64,000 nt of DNA from Pseudomonas sp. HS6 (GCF_023375815.1 NZ_CP067412.1:6466001-6530000); one strand, 5' to 3'; counted from the first letter of the stretch, positions 18,359-28,436 are shown. Numbers and translations: made by a program. The notes: generated by a model not told the origin, from the sequence alone.

Positions 18359-19077
18359 CGAATAACCCGCTTACAAATCCCCACGCCGGTCACGCTCAAT
18401 TGCCGTGGCACTTCGGCGCCTGCGCTCTAACCTCCCCCCTGCTTTGGACAGCCCGGAATTTGCACCGCAAGGAAGTCATTTTCGACGATAGCCGCGGAGC
18501 CGATTTACGCGCACCCTTGAATCGCCAACCCAAATAGAACGGGGACGCGCCGCCCCGGCAGCAGTCCTCGCACCAGGAACCTACGGAAGGAGCCTTGTCA
18601 CGGGAAAAGGAAGACACGCCGCCGTATCAGGCCAACTTCATCCCCTCAGATCATTTCAACTACTTCATTAGAAAGTTGCTTCGAGTGAGGCATTCACTCT
18701 TGTTATTCAATTTTGGCCTTTAAACGCCGAAAGGAGCAACTACGCCCCAATAAAACTCAACTTAAAAGTTTTATAAGCCTCGCTCGTACTTGAAAAACGG
18801 CAAACTTAAATTAATTAAAAATATACTTGTTAAGTTGTTTTGCGATGTATTAGTTTTTCTACGCCGGGTTTTGTACTGAACCGACAGACCGGCGAGACCC
18901 AGTAATATGGCCCAGTTCGCAGCCGCCTTCAGCGGTATGCCGTTGTACGTGGGCTTTCAATGAAACTTTAACTTTCATCGAAACGAATGAGGCTACCGCT
19001 CGCCTGGAAACTATATCCAACGTTGTTAGCCATTGATTGAGAAGTCCCTATACCCCTATAAGCCAGAGGCTCGCATC
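18359..19077 (+). other. Long non-coding leader/promoter region of the mgo operon
   Basis: 719 bases without a convincing gene. The first third is GC-rich; 18640-18850 is clearly AT-rich (ATTAATTAAAAATATACTTG around 18810), which suits a promoter region. CGCCGAAAGGAGCAACTACGCCCC at 18725-18748 resembles the conserved core of glycine riboswitch aptamers but the surrounding stems do not fit well. Several GGA motifs (about 18588-18614 and 18733) could bind RsmA/RsmE proteins. Between 18860 and 19030 there are small inverted repeats such as GCCGGG...CCGGC. The mgo operon is known to be controlled by GacS/GacA in P. syringae, which would suit post-transcriptional control, but nothing here proves it. 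Confidence 0.4.
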
Positions 19078-19851
19078 ATGCCAACTAAAGAACAACTCGC
19101 CCAAAAGAAAGCCGAACTCAGCGTTCACCCGATTTTCTCCGAAATCGATTCGCTGTCGGTGTTGCGACGCTTCATGGAGTCCCACGTATTTGCCGTGTGG
19201 GACTTCATGTCGCTGACCAAACGCCTGCAACAGGAACTGACCTGTACCCGCCTGCCGTGGCTGCCGCCGCGCGATCCACACGCCGCGCGGCTGATCAATG
19301 AAATCGTGCTCGGCGAAGAGTCGGACGATCGGCTGTCACACGGGCATTACAGTCACTTCGAGTTGTACCTGGATGCGATGCGCGAAGTCGGTGCGAGCAC
19401 CTCGGCGGTGGAGCGTTTCGTCGCGCTGCAACAGGAAGGCGTGAGCTATGACGTCGCATTGCAAAGCGTCGACGTCGACCCGGCCGCCGCACAGTTCGTC
19501 CGCGACACCTTGCACACTGCGCTGCATGCGCCAGGGCACAGCGTCGCCGCCGCTTTCCTGCATGGCCGCGAGAGTGTGATCCCGACCATGTTTCAGCGCA
19601 TGCTCGATGCCTGGGGCATCGGTGTCGAACAGGCGCCGACCTTCCGTTACTACCTGGAGCGACACATTGAAGTCGACTCCGAAGATCACGGCCCGGCCGC
19701 CGAGCAATTGCTGGAACGCCTGGTCGATGGCGATCCGCAGCGTGAAGCCGAGGTCTACGCCAGCGCCGTCGCCGCCGTGGAAAGCCGCATCGCCCTGTGG
19801 GACGGTCTGCGCCTGAGCATGCGTGAGCCGTTGGCGGAGGTGGCCGAATGA
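19078..19851 (+). CDS. mgoB: MgoB/PvfA-like heme-oxygenase-fold protein (DUF3050 type)
   Basis: 257 residues from the ATG at 19078; a TTG at 19033 is possible but less likely. The protein belongs to the heme-oxygenase-like diiron oxidase type first described as DUF3050: an all-helical domain with candidate metal ligands in [21 protein letters not shown] and [15 protein letters not shown]. In the mgo/pvf/ham pathways this enzyme works with an AurF-like N-oxygenase and a reductase-ended NRPS to convert an amino acid (valine or leucine in characterised cases) into a diazeniumdiolate or pyrazine N-oxide signal. It overlaps mgoC by 4 bases (ATGA), so the two are translationally coupled. Gene order mgoB-mgoC-mgoA-mgoD is the standard one, which makes the assignment strong. 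Confidence 0.88.
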   Translation: MPTKEQLAQKKAELSVHPIFSEIDSLSVLRRFMESHVFAVWDFMSLTKRLQQELTCTRLPWLPPRDPHAARLINEIVLGEESDDRLSHGHYSHFELYLDAMREVGASTSAVERFVALQQEGVSYDVALQSVDVDPAAAQFVRDTLHTALHAPGHSVAAAFLHGRESVIPTMFQRMLDAWGIGVEQAPTFRYYLERHIEVDSEDHGPAAEQLLERLVDGDPQREAEVYASAVAAVESRIALWDGLRLSMREPLAEVAE

Positions 19852-20777
19852 ACGCCGCCGACTACCAATCCTTCGCCGACGCCTGGGAAAGCCGCGCCAC
19901 CATCCGCACCCGACCGCGCCGCGTGCTGGAGGACGACGCACGGCTGATCTACCCGCTCAGTCGCCAACCGCTGGTGCTCAGTGAAACCTTCCTGCGCGAA
20001 TGCCCGGAACAACGGGATTTCGCGCTGGTGCAGACGCTGTACAAATTTATCAACGACGTGGTGATTTTCGAGACTGAGATCGTCGACAAGACCGCCCGCA
20101 GCATCGCCAAGAACCGCTTCGCCGTGGCCTTCCCGTTCGCCTGTCGCTACGACGCCATGACCGTCGTCGTGGACGAGGATTACCACGCGCTCGTGGCGAT
20201 GGATTTCATGCAGCAGACCGTGGCCATGACCGGCATCGAGCCCATCGAGTTGCCGAATGAAATCGAACTGAGCCGGGCGATTCCTGCCGCCGTCGAATTG
20301 GCTCCGGAACATCTGCGCAGCGCCGTGGAGCTGATCTGCGTGGCCATCGCCGAGAACACCGTGACTGGCGATGTCGCGGCGTTTGCCCGGGACGACACAG
20401 TCAAGCCGTCGATCAAGGGCCTGATGGCCGACCACTTGCTCGACGAGGGCCGGCACTCGAGTTTCTGGGCGCGGATGGTGCGCATCTACTGGCACACCGC
20501 GAGCGACGCGGATCGCGAATGCATCGCGCAGATCCTGCCGGTGTTCATCGGCCACTACCTGACCAACGACATCCAGAAAGCCTTCGACCTGCGCCTGATC
20601 GATGCCTTGCCGGTCAACGAGGCAACCCGCCACGCGCTGAAGGACGAGATGGCCGGGCTGGCCTTCCCGATCAATCGCCACCACCCGCTGGTGGGCAACA
20701 TCGTGCGGTTTTTCCACAACAGCTCACTGCTCGACACACCGTGCGTACAGCACGCCCTGCGCGACTACCTGGTTTGA
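19848..20777 (+). CDS. mgoC: MgoC/PvfB-like AurF-type diiron N-oxygenase
   Basis: 309 residues. The sequence shows the AurF (p-aminobenzoate N-oxygenase) pattern: helices with metal ligands in [10 protein letters not shown], an ExxH in [13 protein letters not shown], a Glu in [11 protein letters not shown], and a second ExxH in [11 protein letters not shown]. It should oxidise a nitrogen of the amino acid or its carrier-bound form, the step that gives N-oxide or N-nitroso/diazeniumdiolate products in this pathway. It starts within the last codons of mgoB and is followed after 13 bases by mgoA with a strong AAGGAGG site. Soluble, no signal peptide. Confidence 0.9.
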   Translation: MNAADYQSFADAWESRATIRTRPRRVLEDDARLIYPLSRQPLVLSETFLRECPEQRDFALVQTLYKFINDVVIFETEIVDKTARSIAKNRFAVAFPFACRYDAMTVVVDEDYHALVAMDFMQQTVAMTGIEPIELPNEIELSRAIPAAVELAPEHLRSAVELICVAIAENTVTGDVAAFARDDTVKPSIKGLMADHLLDEGRHSSFWARMVRIYWHTASDADRECIAQILPVFIGHYLTNDIQKAFDLRLIDALPVNEATRHALKDEMAGLAFPINRHHPLVGNIVRFFHNSSLLDTPCVQHALRDYLV

Positions 20778-20790
20778 CAAGGAGGCTGAC

Positions 20791-23700
20791 ATGAGACGTC
20801 TCGACATTTTGCTGATGGGCCGCAGCCAGGCCTTGACCGACCTGGCGCAGGAGCTCGAACAACACGGTCATTCATTGCTGACAGAGGCTGCTCCGTCGAT
20901 GGATCTGGTGATCGACGACGGCAGTCTTGCGCCGCAGCGTTACGGCGCGACACCGCACATGATCTTGCGTCTGGGCATCAGCCCGACGGGCGTCGGCGGG
21001 CTGCCGGTGCTCGATCTGCTGTGCCTCTGCAACTCGACACTGCTGAGTCGCGTGCCCATCGCCGATGAACCCTCCGGCAACGGTCAAGCCTTGCGCCAGC
21101 GAACACTCGCGCAGGTGGTGGATGAAGTGGCGCTGCTGGTCAGCCGTTTCTCTCGCGATGCGGAGTATTTCCAGCATGCAGAGACCGCCCGTGCGCCGGA
21201 CTTCGAGCAGGTGGAAAATCTGCTGTTTCTCGATCATCTGGCCTACGTCCATCGCTTCAATGCCACGGCTAATCCGCTGTTGCTGCAACAGGCACAGATC
21301 CCGGTGATAGAGCGGCTGCAACAGAGCCTGATCAAGCATGCCGGACGCCCGGCGCTGCACCTCGCCGAGCAGTCGATCAGCTATCGGCAGTTGCATGATC
21401 ACAGTCGGGCGATCCAGCAAAGGTTACTGGCGATGCTGGAGACACAACCGCAACCTTGGGTGGTGGGGATTTGCCTGCCGAAATGCGACGCGCTGTTTGC
21501 CTCGATCCTGGCAATTCTCGGCAGTGGCGCGGTGTACCTGCCGCTGGAACCGAGCCATCCGCTTCAGCGCCAGCAATACATTCTGGAAAACGCAGGGGCG
21601 GTGTTGCTGCTGCATGACGGCGAACATCCACTGAGCGATTCGATGCCGGGGCTGGACGTCAGTCGCATGAACGCTGCTGACGCAGATCTTTCGCAACCGC
21701 TGATGCGCCAGCGACCGTCGCTCGACTCTCCGTGCATGGCGCTCTACACCTCCGGCACCACCGGGCATCCGAAAGGTGTGCTGCTCAGTCAGGCTAACCT
21801 TGCGCACTTCACCGCGTGGTACGCCGATTACGTGCAGTTGCACGCCGAGAGTCGGGTGTTGCAGTTCTCGTCGCTGAGTTTTGACTCGTCGCTGATCGAC
21901 ATTTTCCCGACCCTGCTCGAAGGCGCGGAACTGGTAGTGCCCGACGACAACCAGCGGCGCGATCCGCTGCAATTGGTGGCGCTGATCCGCCGCCGGCAAC
22001 TGACCCACGCGTTCCTGCCACCGGCGCTGTTGAGCATCCTGCCGTTGGAGCAACTTCAAAGCGTCGGGCAAATCATGACCGGCGGCGATGTGTGCGAGCC
22101 GTTCGTGATCGAGCAACTGACGCGCCATGGCAAGCTGCACAACCTTTACGGCCCTACCGAAGCCACGGTGTTGATCACTGCGCGGCAATTGCAGCCGGGC
22201 GACAGCAACCGCAGCCTCGGCGGGCCGATTGCCAACAGTCAGGTGCTGATCCTCGATGACGACCTGCAACCGGTGGCGGAGCAAACGGTGGGCGAACTGT
22301 TCATCGTCGGCCCGGGCGTATGCCTGGGTTACCTGAACAATCCGCAGCAGACCGCCGAACGCTATCTGAACCTGGAGTTGCCGGACGGCCAGCGTCTGCG
22401 CGCCTACCGCAGCGGCGACATGGCCAAGTGGGGCGAAGACGGCATCGAGCTGTGCGGGCGTCGCGATAATCAGGTGAAGATCCGGGGTTTCCGGGTCGAG
22501 CCGGAAGAGATCGAGCGGTGCCTGCGCGAGAGCCAGTTGTATCGGCAGATCGCCGTGGTGATCGACAGTCAGCGGCGGATTCTGGCGTTCCTCGCCCAGC
22601 CGCAATCAGACGCCGCGCGCGAGTTTTTGAGAGCTCACGCGCAACAGTTCCTGCCCGACTACATGCAACCGGTGGCGTGGACGGAACTGCCGAACATGCC
22701 GTTCGCCGCCAACGGCAAAGTCGACCGCAAGGCCTTGCTGGAATTGCCGGTGAGCGTGCAAGACAGCGGCCCCAAATGCCTGCCGGCCAACGCCGATGAA
22801 GCGCTGCTGCTGGAGATCTGGGGCGAGTTGCTGGAGCTGCCGACCAGCGACATTTCCACCGACGAAAGCTTCTTCAATCTCGGCGGTCACTCGATTCTGC
22901 TGTCGCGCATGCTCCTGCGACTGCGGGAGGAGTTCGGCCGCAGCATTTCGATCAACCGCTTCATCGAACTGCCAACCATCATCAAGCTCGCCACGCTGGT
23001 TCGCGGCACCGATGACAGCGCGGTGCTCAGCGCCCAGGCAATGGCCGACGCCGAGCGACCGCTGGACATCGAGCCGTTACCGATCAGCCGCATGGGCGAT
23101 GTGCACAAGGTGATCGTCACCGGCGCCAACAGTTTTGTCGGCGTGCACATCGTCGAGGCGTTGCTGGGTTGGGGCGCCAGCGAGGTGGCGTGCCTGGTGC
23201 GCGATGGCGGCGGGCAAACGGCGGCGCAGCGCTTTGCCCAATCGTTGCGAGAGAACCGGCTGGAGCATCTGGACCTGAGTCGGGTGCGAGTCTATTCGGC
23301 GGACATCACCCAGCCGCAACTGGGCCTGGCCGATGACGATTTCGAGCGACTGGATCGCGAGTTCGGCGCGCTGGTGCACAACGCCGCCAACGTCAATCAC
23401 GTCCTCGACTACGAGTCGCTGGCGGCGGACAACGTCGAGCCGATTTTCGAACTGCTGCGGCTGTGCGAAGGGCGCAGCAAAAAGGTGTTCAATTTCGTCT
23501 CGACGCTGTCGGCCTCCAGCACCGTCGACGACGCAGGCCGGGTGCTGGAATTGCCCGCCGCACCGACGCCGCCGATCTACATCCGCAACGGCTACAACCT
23601 GTCGAAATGGGTTGGCGAACGCATCCTCGAACGGGCCCGGGAACGTCGAGTACGGGTCAATCTGTATCGGCCCGGCAACATCAGTTTCAACAGCCTCAGC

Positions 23701-24180
23701 GGCGTCTGCCAGCCGCACAAGAACCGTTTGATGCTGATGCTCAAGGGCTCGATCCAGCTCGGCCAGGTCCCGGCCTTCGCGCTGAATTTCGACCTGATGC
23801 CGGTGGATTTCCTCGCCCGTTTCATCGCCTTCCACGCCAGCCGTTATTCGCCCGAACGGGCGGTGTTCAACCTGCATAACCCGGAGCCCTTGAGCTGGGA
23901 TGCCTACGTCGCGTCGTTTCGCGAAACCGGCAGCGAATTTTCGCTGGTTAGCGTCGCCGACTGGCAGCAGCAACTGGGCCGGGTCGATGCCGACAACGCG
24001 CTGTTCGGCGTGCTCGGTTTCTACCTCAACGGCTTCGAGGAAGACATCGGCGACATCTCCCTGATCGGCCACTCCAACGCCCAGGCCGGTGTGCAGCAGA
24101 TGGGCGCGCACTATCCGGAAAAATCCCCGGCGCTACTGCGTCGCGGCTGCGACTACCTGAAAGAAATCAACTTCATCTGA
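20791..24180 (+). CDS. mgoA: MgoA/PvfC-like NRPS with terminal reductase (A-T-R)
   Basis: 1129 residues after a strong AAGGAGG. About 170 N-terminal residues of unclear role precede one adenylation domain (about 175-660: LYTSGTTGHPKG near residue 317, NLYGPTEATV near 451, GRRDNQVKIRGFRVEPEEIE near 554, NGKVDRKAL near 642). A carrier domain follows with the phosphopantetheine Ser in FFNLGGHSILL (near 698). The C-terminus is a thioester reductase (about 770-1129) with NAD(P)-binding VTGANSFVG and the YxxxK pair in YNLSKWVGE. There is no condensation or thioesterase domain, so one amino acid is loaded and released by reduction. In characterised mgo/pvf/ham systems the substrate is leucine or valine; specificity here was not read. 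The product acts as an autoinducing signal controlling toxin or virulence genes. Confidence 0.93.
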   Translation: MRRLDILLMGRSQALTDLAQELEQHGHSLLTEAAPSMDLVIDDGSLAPQRYGATPHMILRLGISPTGVGGLPVLDLLCLCNSTLLSRVPIADEPSGNGQALRQRTLAQVVDEVALLVSRFSRDAEYFQHAETARAPDFEQVENLLFLDHLAYVHRFNATANPLLLQQAQIPVIERLQQSLIKHAGRPALHLAEQSISYRQLHDHSRAIQQRLLAMLETQPQPWVVGICLPKCDALFASILAILGSGAVYLPLEPSHPLQRQQYILENAGAVLLLHDGEHPLSDSMPGLDVSRMNAADADLSQPLMRQRPSLDSPCMALYTSGTTGHPKGVLLSQANLAHFTAWYADYVQLHAESRVLQFSSLSFDSSLIDIFPTLLEGAELVVPDDNQRRDPLQLVALIRRRQLTHAFLPPALLSILPLEQLQSVGQIMTGGDVCEPFVIEQLTRHGKLHNLYGPTEATVLITARQLQPGDSNRSLGGPIANSQVLILDDDLQPVAEQTVGELFIVGPGVCLGYLNNPQQTAERYLNLELPDGQRLRAYRSGDMAKWGEDGIELCGRRDNQVKIRGFRVEPEEIERCLRESQLYRQIAVVIDSQRRILAFLAQPQSDAAREFLRAHAQQFLPDYMQPVAWTELPNMPFAANGKVDRKALLELPVSVQDSGPKCLPANADEALLLEIWGELLELPTSDISTDESFFNLGGHSILLSRMLLRLREEFGRSISINRFIELPTIIKLATLVRGTDDSAVLSAQAMADAERPLDIEPLPISRMGDVHKVIVTGANSFVGVHIVEALLGWGASEVACLVRDGGGQTAAQRFAQSLRENRLEHLDLSRVRVYSADITQPQLGLADDDFERLDREFGALVHNAANVNHVLDYESLAADNVEPIFELLRLCEGRSKKVFNFVSTLSASSTVDDAGRVLELPAAPTPPIYIRNGYNLSKWVGERILERARERRVRVNLYRPGNISFNSLSGVCQPHKNRLMLMLKGSIQLGQVPAFALNFDLMPVDFLARFIAFHASRYSPERAVFNLHNPEPLSWDAYVASFRETGSEFSLVSVADWQQQLGRVDADNALFGVLGFYLNGFEEDIGDISLIGHSNAQAGVQQMGAHYPEKSPALLRRGCDYLKEINFI

Positions 24181-24203
24181 CTCATCAACCAAGGAGCAAC
24201 ACC

Positions 24204-24671
24204 ATGAGCAATCTTCAACCCGACACCCTGATCAAAAACCCTCACGGCTGCCACGTCGTGTCTTCGGTGGAAGTGCCGGTGGATGCCAAACAAGTGTGGG
24301 CGGTGGTCGGCAAATTCGACGGTTTCGACCGTTTCATTCCGGCGTTGTCGCACATCGAGATGACCGGTGAAGGCGTGTCTTCGCTGCGCAAGAAATTCTT
24401 CAAGGATGGCAACGTGGTGGTCGAGCAACTCAACTCCCGGGACGACCAGGCGCTGAGCATGACCTGGACCACGATCTATAACACCCTGGGCGTGGCCAAC
24501 CTTTGGGCGGCGATGAATGTGGAATCGCTGGGCGCGGGCAAGTCGCGGGCAACCTGGACGATCATCGCCGAGCCGGCCAGCGGCGGCCCCGAGGCGCTGC
24601 CGGGGTTCAAGGATTTCGTGCAGGGGTTTGCCGATGATGCGATGGGCAATGTGCTGAAGCTGTTTGTGTAA
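24204..24671 (+). CDS. mgoD: MgoD/PvfD-like SRPBCC (polyketide cyclase/dehydrase) protein
   Basis: 155 residues after AAGGAGCAACACC. A single SRPBCC (START-like) domain: VEVPVDAKQVWAVVGKFDGF at residues 18-37, central sheet including TGEGVSSLRKKFF, and a long C-terminal helix (FKDFVQGFADDAMGNVLKLF). These domains bind hydrophobic ligands and some catalyse cyclisation or dehydration. It is the last gene of the mgo operon (23-base gap) and is followed by a strong terminator. Its exact step in signal production is not settled in the family. Confidence 0.9.
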   Translation: MSNLQPDTLIKNPHGCHVVSSVEVPVDAKQVWAVVGKFDGFDRFIPALSHIEMTGEGVSSLRKKFFKDGNVVVEQLNSRDDQALSMTWTTIYNTLGVANLWAAMNVESLGAGKSRATWTIIAEPASGGPEALPGFKDFVQGFADDAMGNVLKLFV

Positions 24672-24677
24672 GGCATG

Positions 24678-24718
24678 AAAAAGCCCGCTGCGGATCACTC
24701 CGCAGCGGGCTGTTTTTT
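24678..24718. terminator. Terminator between mgoD and the chemoreceptor gene
   Basis: Perfect 11-bp stem GCCCGCTGCGG / CCGCAGCGGGC (24683-24693 with 24700-24710), flanked by AAAAA and TTTTTT. It serves both convergent genes. Confidence 0.92.
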
Positions 24719-24730
24719 GACCGCAAGCGA

Positions 24731-26611
24731 TCAGATCTTGAAGCTGTCGACCAGTTGTTTCAAACGGTTGGCCTGCTGCGACAACGCATCGCAATCCTTC
24801 AGCGTTTCATTGAGGTTGGCCACGCTTTGCTGGTTCAGCAGGTTGATCTGGTTGACGTCGACGTTGAGGGTTTCCACCACCGCAGTCTGCTCTTCGGTAG
24901 CGGCTGCCACCGACTGGTTCATGCCGTCGATTTCGCCGATACGCTGGGTCACGCTGACCAGACGCAGACCGGCCTGGTTCGCCACTTCAACGCTCTCTTC
25001 GCTGGACGCCTGACTGGCGTTCATGGTGGTCACCGCTTCGCGGGAGCCGACCTGCAGCGAGGTGATCATCTTGTGGATCTCTTCCGCCGATTCCTGGGTG
25101 CGGTGAGCGAGGTTGCGCACCTCGTCCGCCACCACCGCAAAACCGCGTCCGGCTTCACCGGCACGGGCCGCCTCGATGGCCGCGTTGAGCGCCAGCAGGT
25201 TCGTCTGCTGGGAGATGCCTTTGATCACGTCGAGAATGTGGCCGATGTTGTCGGTGCTCGCATTCAGGGTTTCGATCTGGGTGCACGACAGGCTGATCTT
25301 CTGCGACAGCTCGGTCATCGCCTGAATCGTCTGCTCGACCACCTGACGACCGTCATCGGCCTGCTCGCTCGCGCCGCTGGCGTGTTGCGAAGCATCGGCG
25401 GCGTTGCGGGCGATTTCCTGGGTGGCGGCGCCCAACTCGTTGATCGCGGCAGCGACGCTATTGGTGCGCGCACTTTGCTCGTCGGAACCGATGATCGAGG
25501 CGTTGGACGATGCCATGACCCGTTGCGATAGGTCGTGTACGTGTCGAGTCGCGGAGGACACTTCGGAAATGGATGCGTGAATCCGCTCGACGAACTGGTT
25601 GAACGAACTGCCCAGCTCGCCGAACTCGTCTTTGCTTTCCACTACCAGACGGCGAGTCAGGTCACCTTCACCCTGAGCGATGTCCTGCATCGCGCGGCCC
25701 ATGGTGATCAGAGGACGCATCAGCACGGTGATCAACAGGCTCAGGAACACCGCAATCGCACCCACTGCGACGAACATTGCGATCAGTGCCGAGGTACGGA
25801 ACTGGCTGAGTGCGGCGTAAGCCTTGTCGCGATCGATCGACAGACCGATGTACCACTCGGCATTCGGCAGACCGCTGACCGGGGTGAACGACAGGATGCG
25901 TTCCTGACCGTTGAGCACCACGTTCTGGTTGCCCTTCTGGATACGCACATCGGCGTTCGGGTAGATGTCCTTGAGGTTCTTCATCACCTGGTCTTTGTCC
26001 GGGCTGACGATCACCTGACCGTCACCGCTGACCAGGAACGCGTGACCCAGGCCACCGAAGTCCACCGAGTTGATGATCTTCACCAGGGTTTCCAGGCTCA
26101 GGTCACCGCCCACTACACCGAGCAGCTCGCCGTTCTTTTTCACCGGCATGGCGATGGTCACTACCAGACCGCCGACAGCGGCCATATATGGCGGGGTCAG
26201 CATGGTCTGGTCAGCGGCCACGGCCTGCTTGTACCAAGGGCGCTGACGCGGGTCGTAGCCATCCGGCATCTTCGCGTCCGGACGCTGGGTGAACACACCG
26301 TTGGCTTGGCCGACGTAGGTGAACTGGAAGTTCGAGGTGAAGGCCGGTTGATCGACCAGCCCCGGGAAATCGGCGTTCTTGCCCTGATGAGCGACGTTCT
26401 GCGCGAGGTTTTCCAGCACCAGGATCCGCCCGCTCATCCAGTTCTGCACACTGCTGGCGGTCAGGTCGCCGGCCTGCTGGACGGAGGACTGTAGGTTCTG
26501 GCGAATGGTGTTTCGCTGCAGATAGTCGTTGTACAAAGTGAACAGCGCGAACGCCAGGACCACGACGCCCGAGGCGGCCAACAGGATTTTATGGCTGAAC
26601 TTGAGATTCAT
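24731..26611 (-). CDS. Methyl-accepting chemotaxis protein with dCache domain, amino-acid sensor type
   Basis: 626 residues from the ATG at 26611; AAGAAG lies upstream, and the 37 codons before it are not typical. N-terminal membrane helix ([19 protein letters not shown]), periplasmic dCache domain about 35-275, second membrane helix near 280-300 ([19 protein letters not shown]), HAMP about 300-355, then the signalling domain with the hairpin tip [21 protein letters not shown]. In the dCache domain the pattern [10 protein letters not shown]...TPPY...GGDLSL matches the known amino-acid-binding dCache motif (Tyr, Arg, Trp, Tyr, Asp). It is therefore probably a receptor of the PctA/CtaA type for L-amino acids. 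It ends at the terminator shared with mgoD; it is a single-gene unit. Confidence 0.92.
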   Translation of the reverse strand: MNLKFSHKILLAASGVVVLAFALFTLYNDYLQRNTIRQNLQSSVQQAGDLTASSVQNWMSGRILVLENLAQNVAHQGKNADFPGLVDQPAFTSNFQFTYVGQANGVFTQRPDAKMPDGYDPRQRPWYKQAVAADQTMLTPPYMAAVGGLVVTIAMPVKKNGELLGVVGGDLSLETLVKIINSVDFGGLGHAFLVSGDGQVIVSPDKDQVMKNLKDIYPNADVRIQKGNQNVVLNGQERILSFTPVSGLPNAEWYIGLSIDRDKAYAALSQFRTSALIAMFVAVGAIAVFLSLLITVLMRPLITMGRAMQDIAQGEGDLTRRLVVESKDEFGELGSSFNQFVERIHASISEVSSATRHVHDLSQRVMASSNASIIGSDEQSARTNSVAAAINELGAATQEIARNAADASQHASGASEQADDGRQVVEQTIQAMTELSQKISLSCTQIETLNASTDNIGHILDVIKGISQQTNLLALNAAIEAARAGEAGRGFAVVADEVRNLAHRTQESAEEIHKMITSLQVGSREAVTTMNASQASSEESVEVANQAGLRLVSVTQRIGEIDGMNQSVAAATEEQTAVVETLNVDVNQINLLNQQSVANLNETLKDCDALSQQANRLKQLVDSFKI

Positions 26612-26874
26612 TTCATGGGACTTCTTATGCCAAAAGTGGGGATGCGTTCCGGATGCAACATTCCATGTACAGCGCAGGCAGCGTTCTGATGGCCGCTCTA
26701 CTTTGGTGCACGCATGTCTCACCAGTCTGTCGGCACGTTTCGGAGAAAACTTAGCGCTTTGTAGGAAATGGACGGCATTTCTGCCAGATTCCCGCCGAAC
26801 GGCGTGCCAGAGCGTTTACCTGTGATTTTTTGATGTCTGTTTCGTTGCGCCGGTTGCAAATTCTGTAACCCTTG

Positions 26875-26899
26875 ATGACAATGCGACTAATTATCATTT
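26875..26899 (+). promoter_or_regulatory. Candidate Fur box before the ECF sigma gene
   Basis: ATGACAATGCGACTAATTATCATTT, 24 bases before the ATG at 26923, matches much of the Fur consensus (GATAATGATAATCATTATC), best in its right half ATTATCAT. The 311-base gap 26612-26922 holds nothing else clear. It fits iron control of the sigma/anti-sigma genes. Confidence 0.6.
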
Positions 26900-26922
26900 G
26901 TGACGTTCGGGCTGTCGCGTTC

Positions 26923-27423
26923 ATGTCATCACCTGAGTTTGCAGTACAGGCGCTTTACAGTCGTCATCACGGCTGGCTCAACGGCTGGTTGCGCGCGCGG
27001 CTGGGCAATGCGGCCGATGCGGCGGATCTGGCCCAGGACACTTTCGTTCGCCTGCTGCAACGCACCGAGCGTCTGGAACTCAAGGCACCTCGCGCGTTTC
27101 TGCGCACCATCGCTCGCGGCCTGGTCATCGACCATTGGCGACGCGAGGAAATCGAACGCGCCTACCTGGAAACCATCGCCCACTTGCCCGAAGCCGAGAC
27201 ACCCAGTGCCGAATCCCGCGCACTGGTGATCGAGCTGCTGGAAAGCATTGCCCGCATGCTTGAAGGACTGAAGCCAAAAGTACGTCAGGCGTTTCTGCTG
27301 GCACAGTGCGAAGGTTTGACCCACCAGCAGATTGCCGAACAGATGGGCCTGTCGTTGCGCTCGGTGGAACGCTACGTCGCCGATGCGCTGTATCACTGTT
27401 ACGTGCTGCGGTACGAAAGCTGA
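26923..27423 (+). CDS. FecI-type ECF sigma factor (iron starvation)
   Basis: 166 residues from ATG 26923 (MSSPEFAVQALYSRHHGWL). Region 2 (AADAADLAQDTFVRLLQR to FLRTIARGLVIDHWRREEIE) and region 4 (GLTHQQIAEQMGLSLRSVERYV) are both intact, with no extra domain. It is the sigma factor of a cell-surface signalling system: when the TonB receptor binds its ferric siderophore, the FecR-type anti-sigma frees this factor to transcribe the receptor gene. The stop overlaps the next gene's ATG (TGATG), so the pair is coupled. A Fur box lies directly upstream. Confidence 0.92.
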   Translation: MSSPEFAVQALYSRHHGWLNGWLRARLGNAADAADLAQDTFVRLLQRTERLELKAPRAFLRTIARGLVIDHWRREEIERAYLETIAHLPEAETPSAESRALVIELLESIARMLEGLKPKVRQAFLLAQCEGLTHQQIAEQMGLSLRSVERYVADALYHCYVLRYES

Positions 27424-28436
27424 TGCCGGTGGATAACGTGTCACTCGCCCGTAGCGCCGAGCCACCGCAACAAGTGGTCAAACAGGCGATCCACTGGCTG
27501 CTGCGCCTGCGCAATAACCACGGCAATCCGCGCCTGAACCACCAATGCGAGCAGTGGCGCGCCGAACACCACGATCACGAACTGGCCTGGCAACGGGTGC
27601 AGTCGTTGCAAAGTGAGCTGACCCGAAATCTGCGCGCCGTTCCGGGTGCGCAAGTGGCATTCAACACACTGGAAAACAGTGCGCAGGGCCTGGGTCGCCG
27701 TCAGGCGTTGAAGCTGCTGTCCGGCGCGTTGTTGATGGGCTCCGCCGCGTGGCTGGCCAGAGACACGTCTGCCTGGCAGCAGTGGAGCGCCGATTACGCG
27801 ACCGCCACCGGCGAGCGCCGCGGATTCCAGTTACCCGATGGCACGCGGATCGAACTGAACACAGCCAGCGCCGTGGACCTCGATTACACGGCGCAACAGC
27901 GGCTGATCAAACTGACGCGGGGCGAGATCATCGTGACCTGCGGTGTTGCAGATGAAAGTTCGTCAAATGACAGACCGCTTCGAGTGCAAAGTCGTCATGG
28001 CACCTATGAGCCGTTCAACGCGCGGTTCATCCTGCGTCAGGAAGGCGATTGCACACGTCTGAGCGTCACCAATGGCCGGGTCGCAATTCATTCGCCACGG
28101 GCGAGCGATGGCACTTCCACCGAGGTGCTTGCCGGCCAGAGTTATCTGATCGACCACCAACAGGCGCGTCCCGCTCCGCCGCTGGACATGGATGCCGGCG
28201 CCTGGGTCGACGGGCTTATCGTGACGCGCAACATGCGCCTGGGCGATTTCCTCAATGAGGTTGGCCGCTATCGTCAGGGCTTCCTGAATTGCTCCCCGCA
28301 GGTGGCGGATCTGCGCTTGTCCGGCGTGTTCCGCCTCGATGACACCGACAAATTGCTCGCGATTTTGCCGCAAACCCTGCCGGTGCAATTGCGCTATCGC
28401 ACCCGCTGGTGGGTAACGCTGGAACGAGCAGTCTGA
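27423..28436 (+). CDS. FecR-type anti-sigma factor
   Basis: 337 residues from the ATG at 27423 that overlaps the sigma gene stop. The N-terminal cytoplasmic part (about 1-85) binds the sigma factor. A twin-arginine-like stretch GRRQALKLLSGALLMGSAAW at about 94-113 is both membrane anchor and possible Tat signal. The FecR periplasmic domain follows (about 125-240: TATGERRGFQLPDGTRIELN), and the C-terminus (about 260-337) resembles an STN-type secretin/TonB domain that contacts the receptor signalling domain. The whole pattern is that of a FecR/FoxR/FiuR anti-sigma. The receptor gene starts 86 bases downstream. Confidence 0.92.
   Translation: MPVDNVSLARSAEPPQQVVKQAIHWLLRLRNNHGNPRLNHQCEQWRAEHHDHELAWQRVQSLQSELTRNLRAVPGAQVAFNTLENSAQGLGRRQALKLLSGALLMGSAAWLARDTSAWQQWSADYATATGERRGFQLPDGTRIELNTASAVDLDYTAQQRLIKLTRGEIIVTCGVADESSSNDRPLRVQSRHGTYEPFNARFILRQEGDCTRLSVTNGRVAIHSPRASDGTSTEVLAGQSYLIDHQQARPAPPLDMDAGAWVDGLIVTRNMRLGDFLNEVGRYRQGFLNCSPQVADLRLSGVFRLDDTDKLLAILPQTLPVQLRYRTRWWVTLERAV

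Noticed and set aside
18359..18660. A short protein gene on the minus strand (18396-18617)
   Set aside because: 73 codons, no ribosome binding site, no recognisable domain, and it lies in the mgo leader.
20791..24180. Siderophore or peptide antibiotic NRPS
   Set aside because: Only one adenylation domain, no condensation domain and a reductase end; the four-gene context is that of mgo/pvf.
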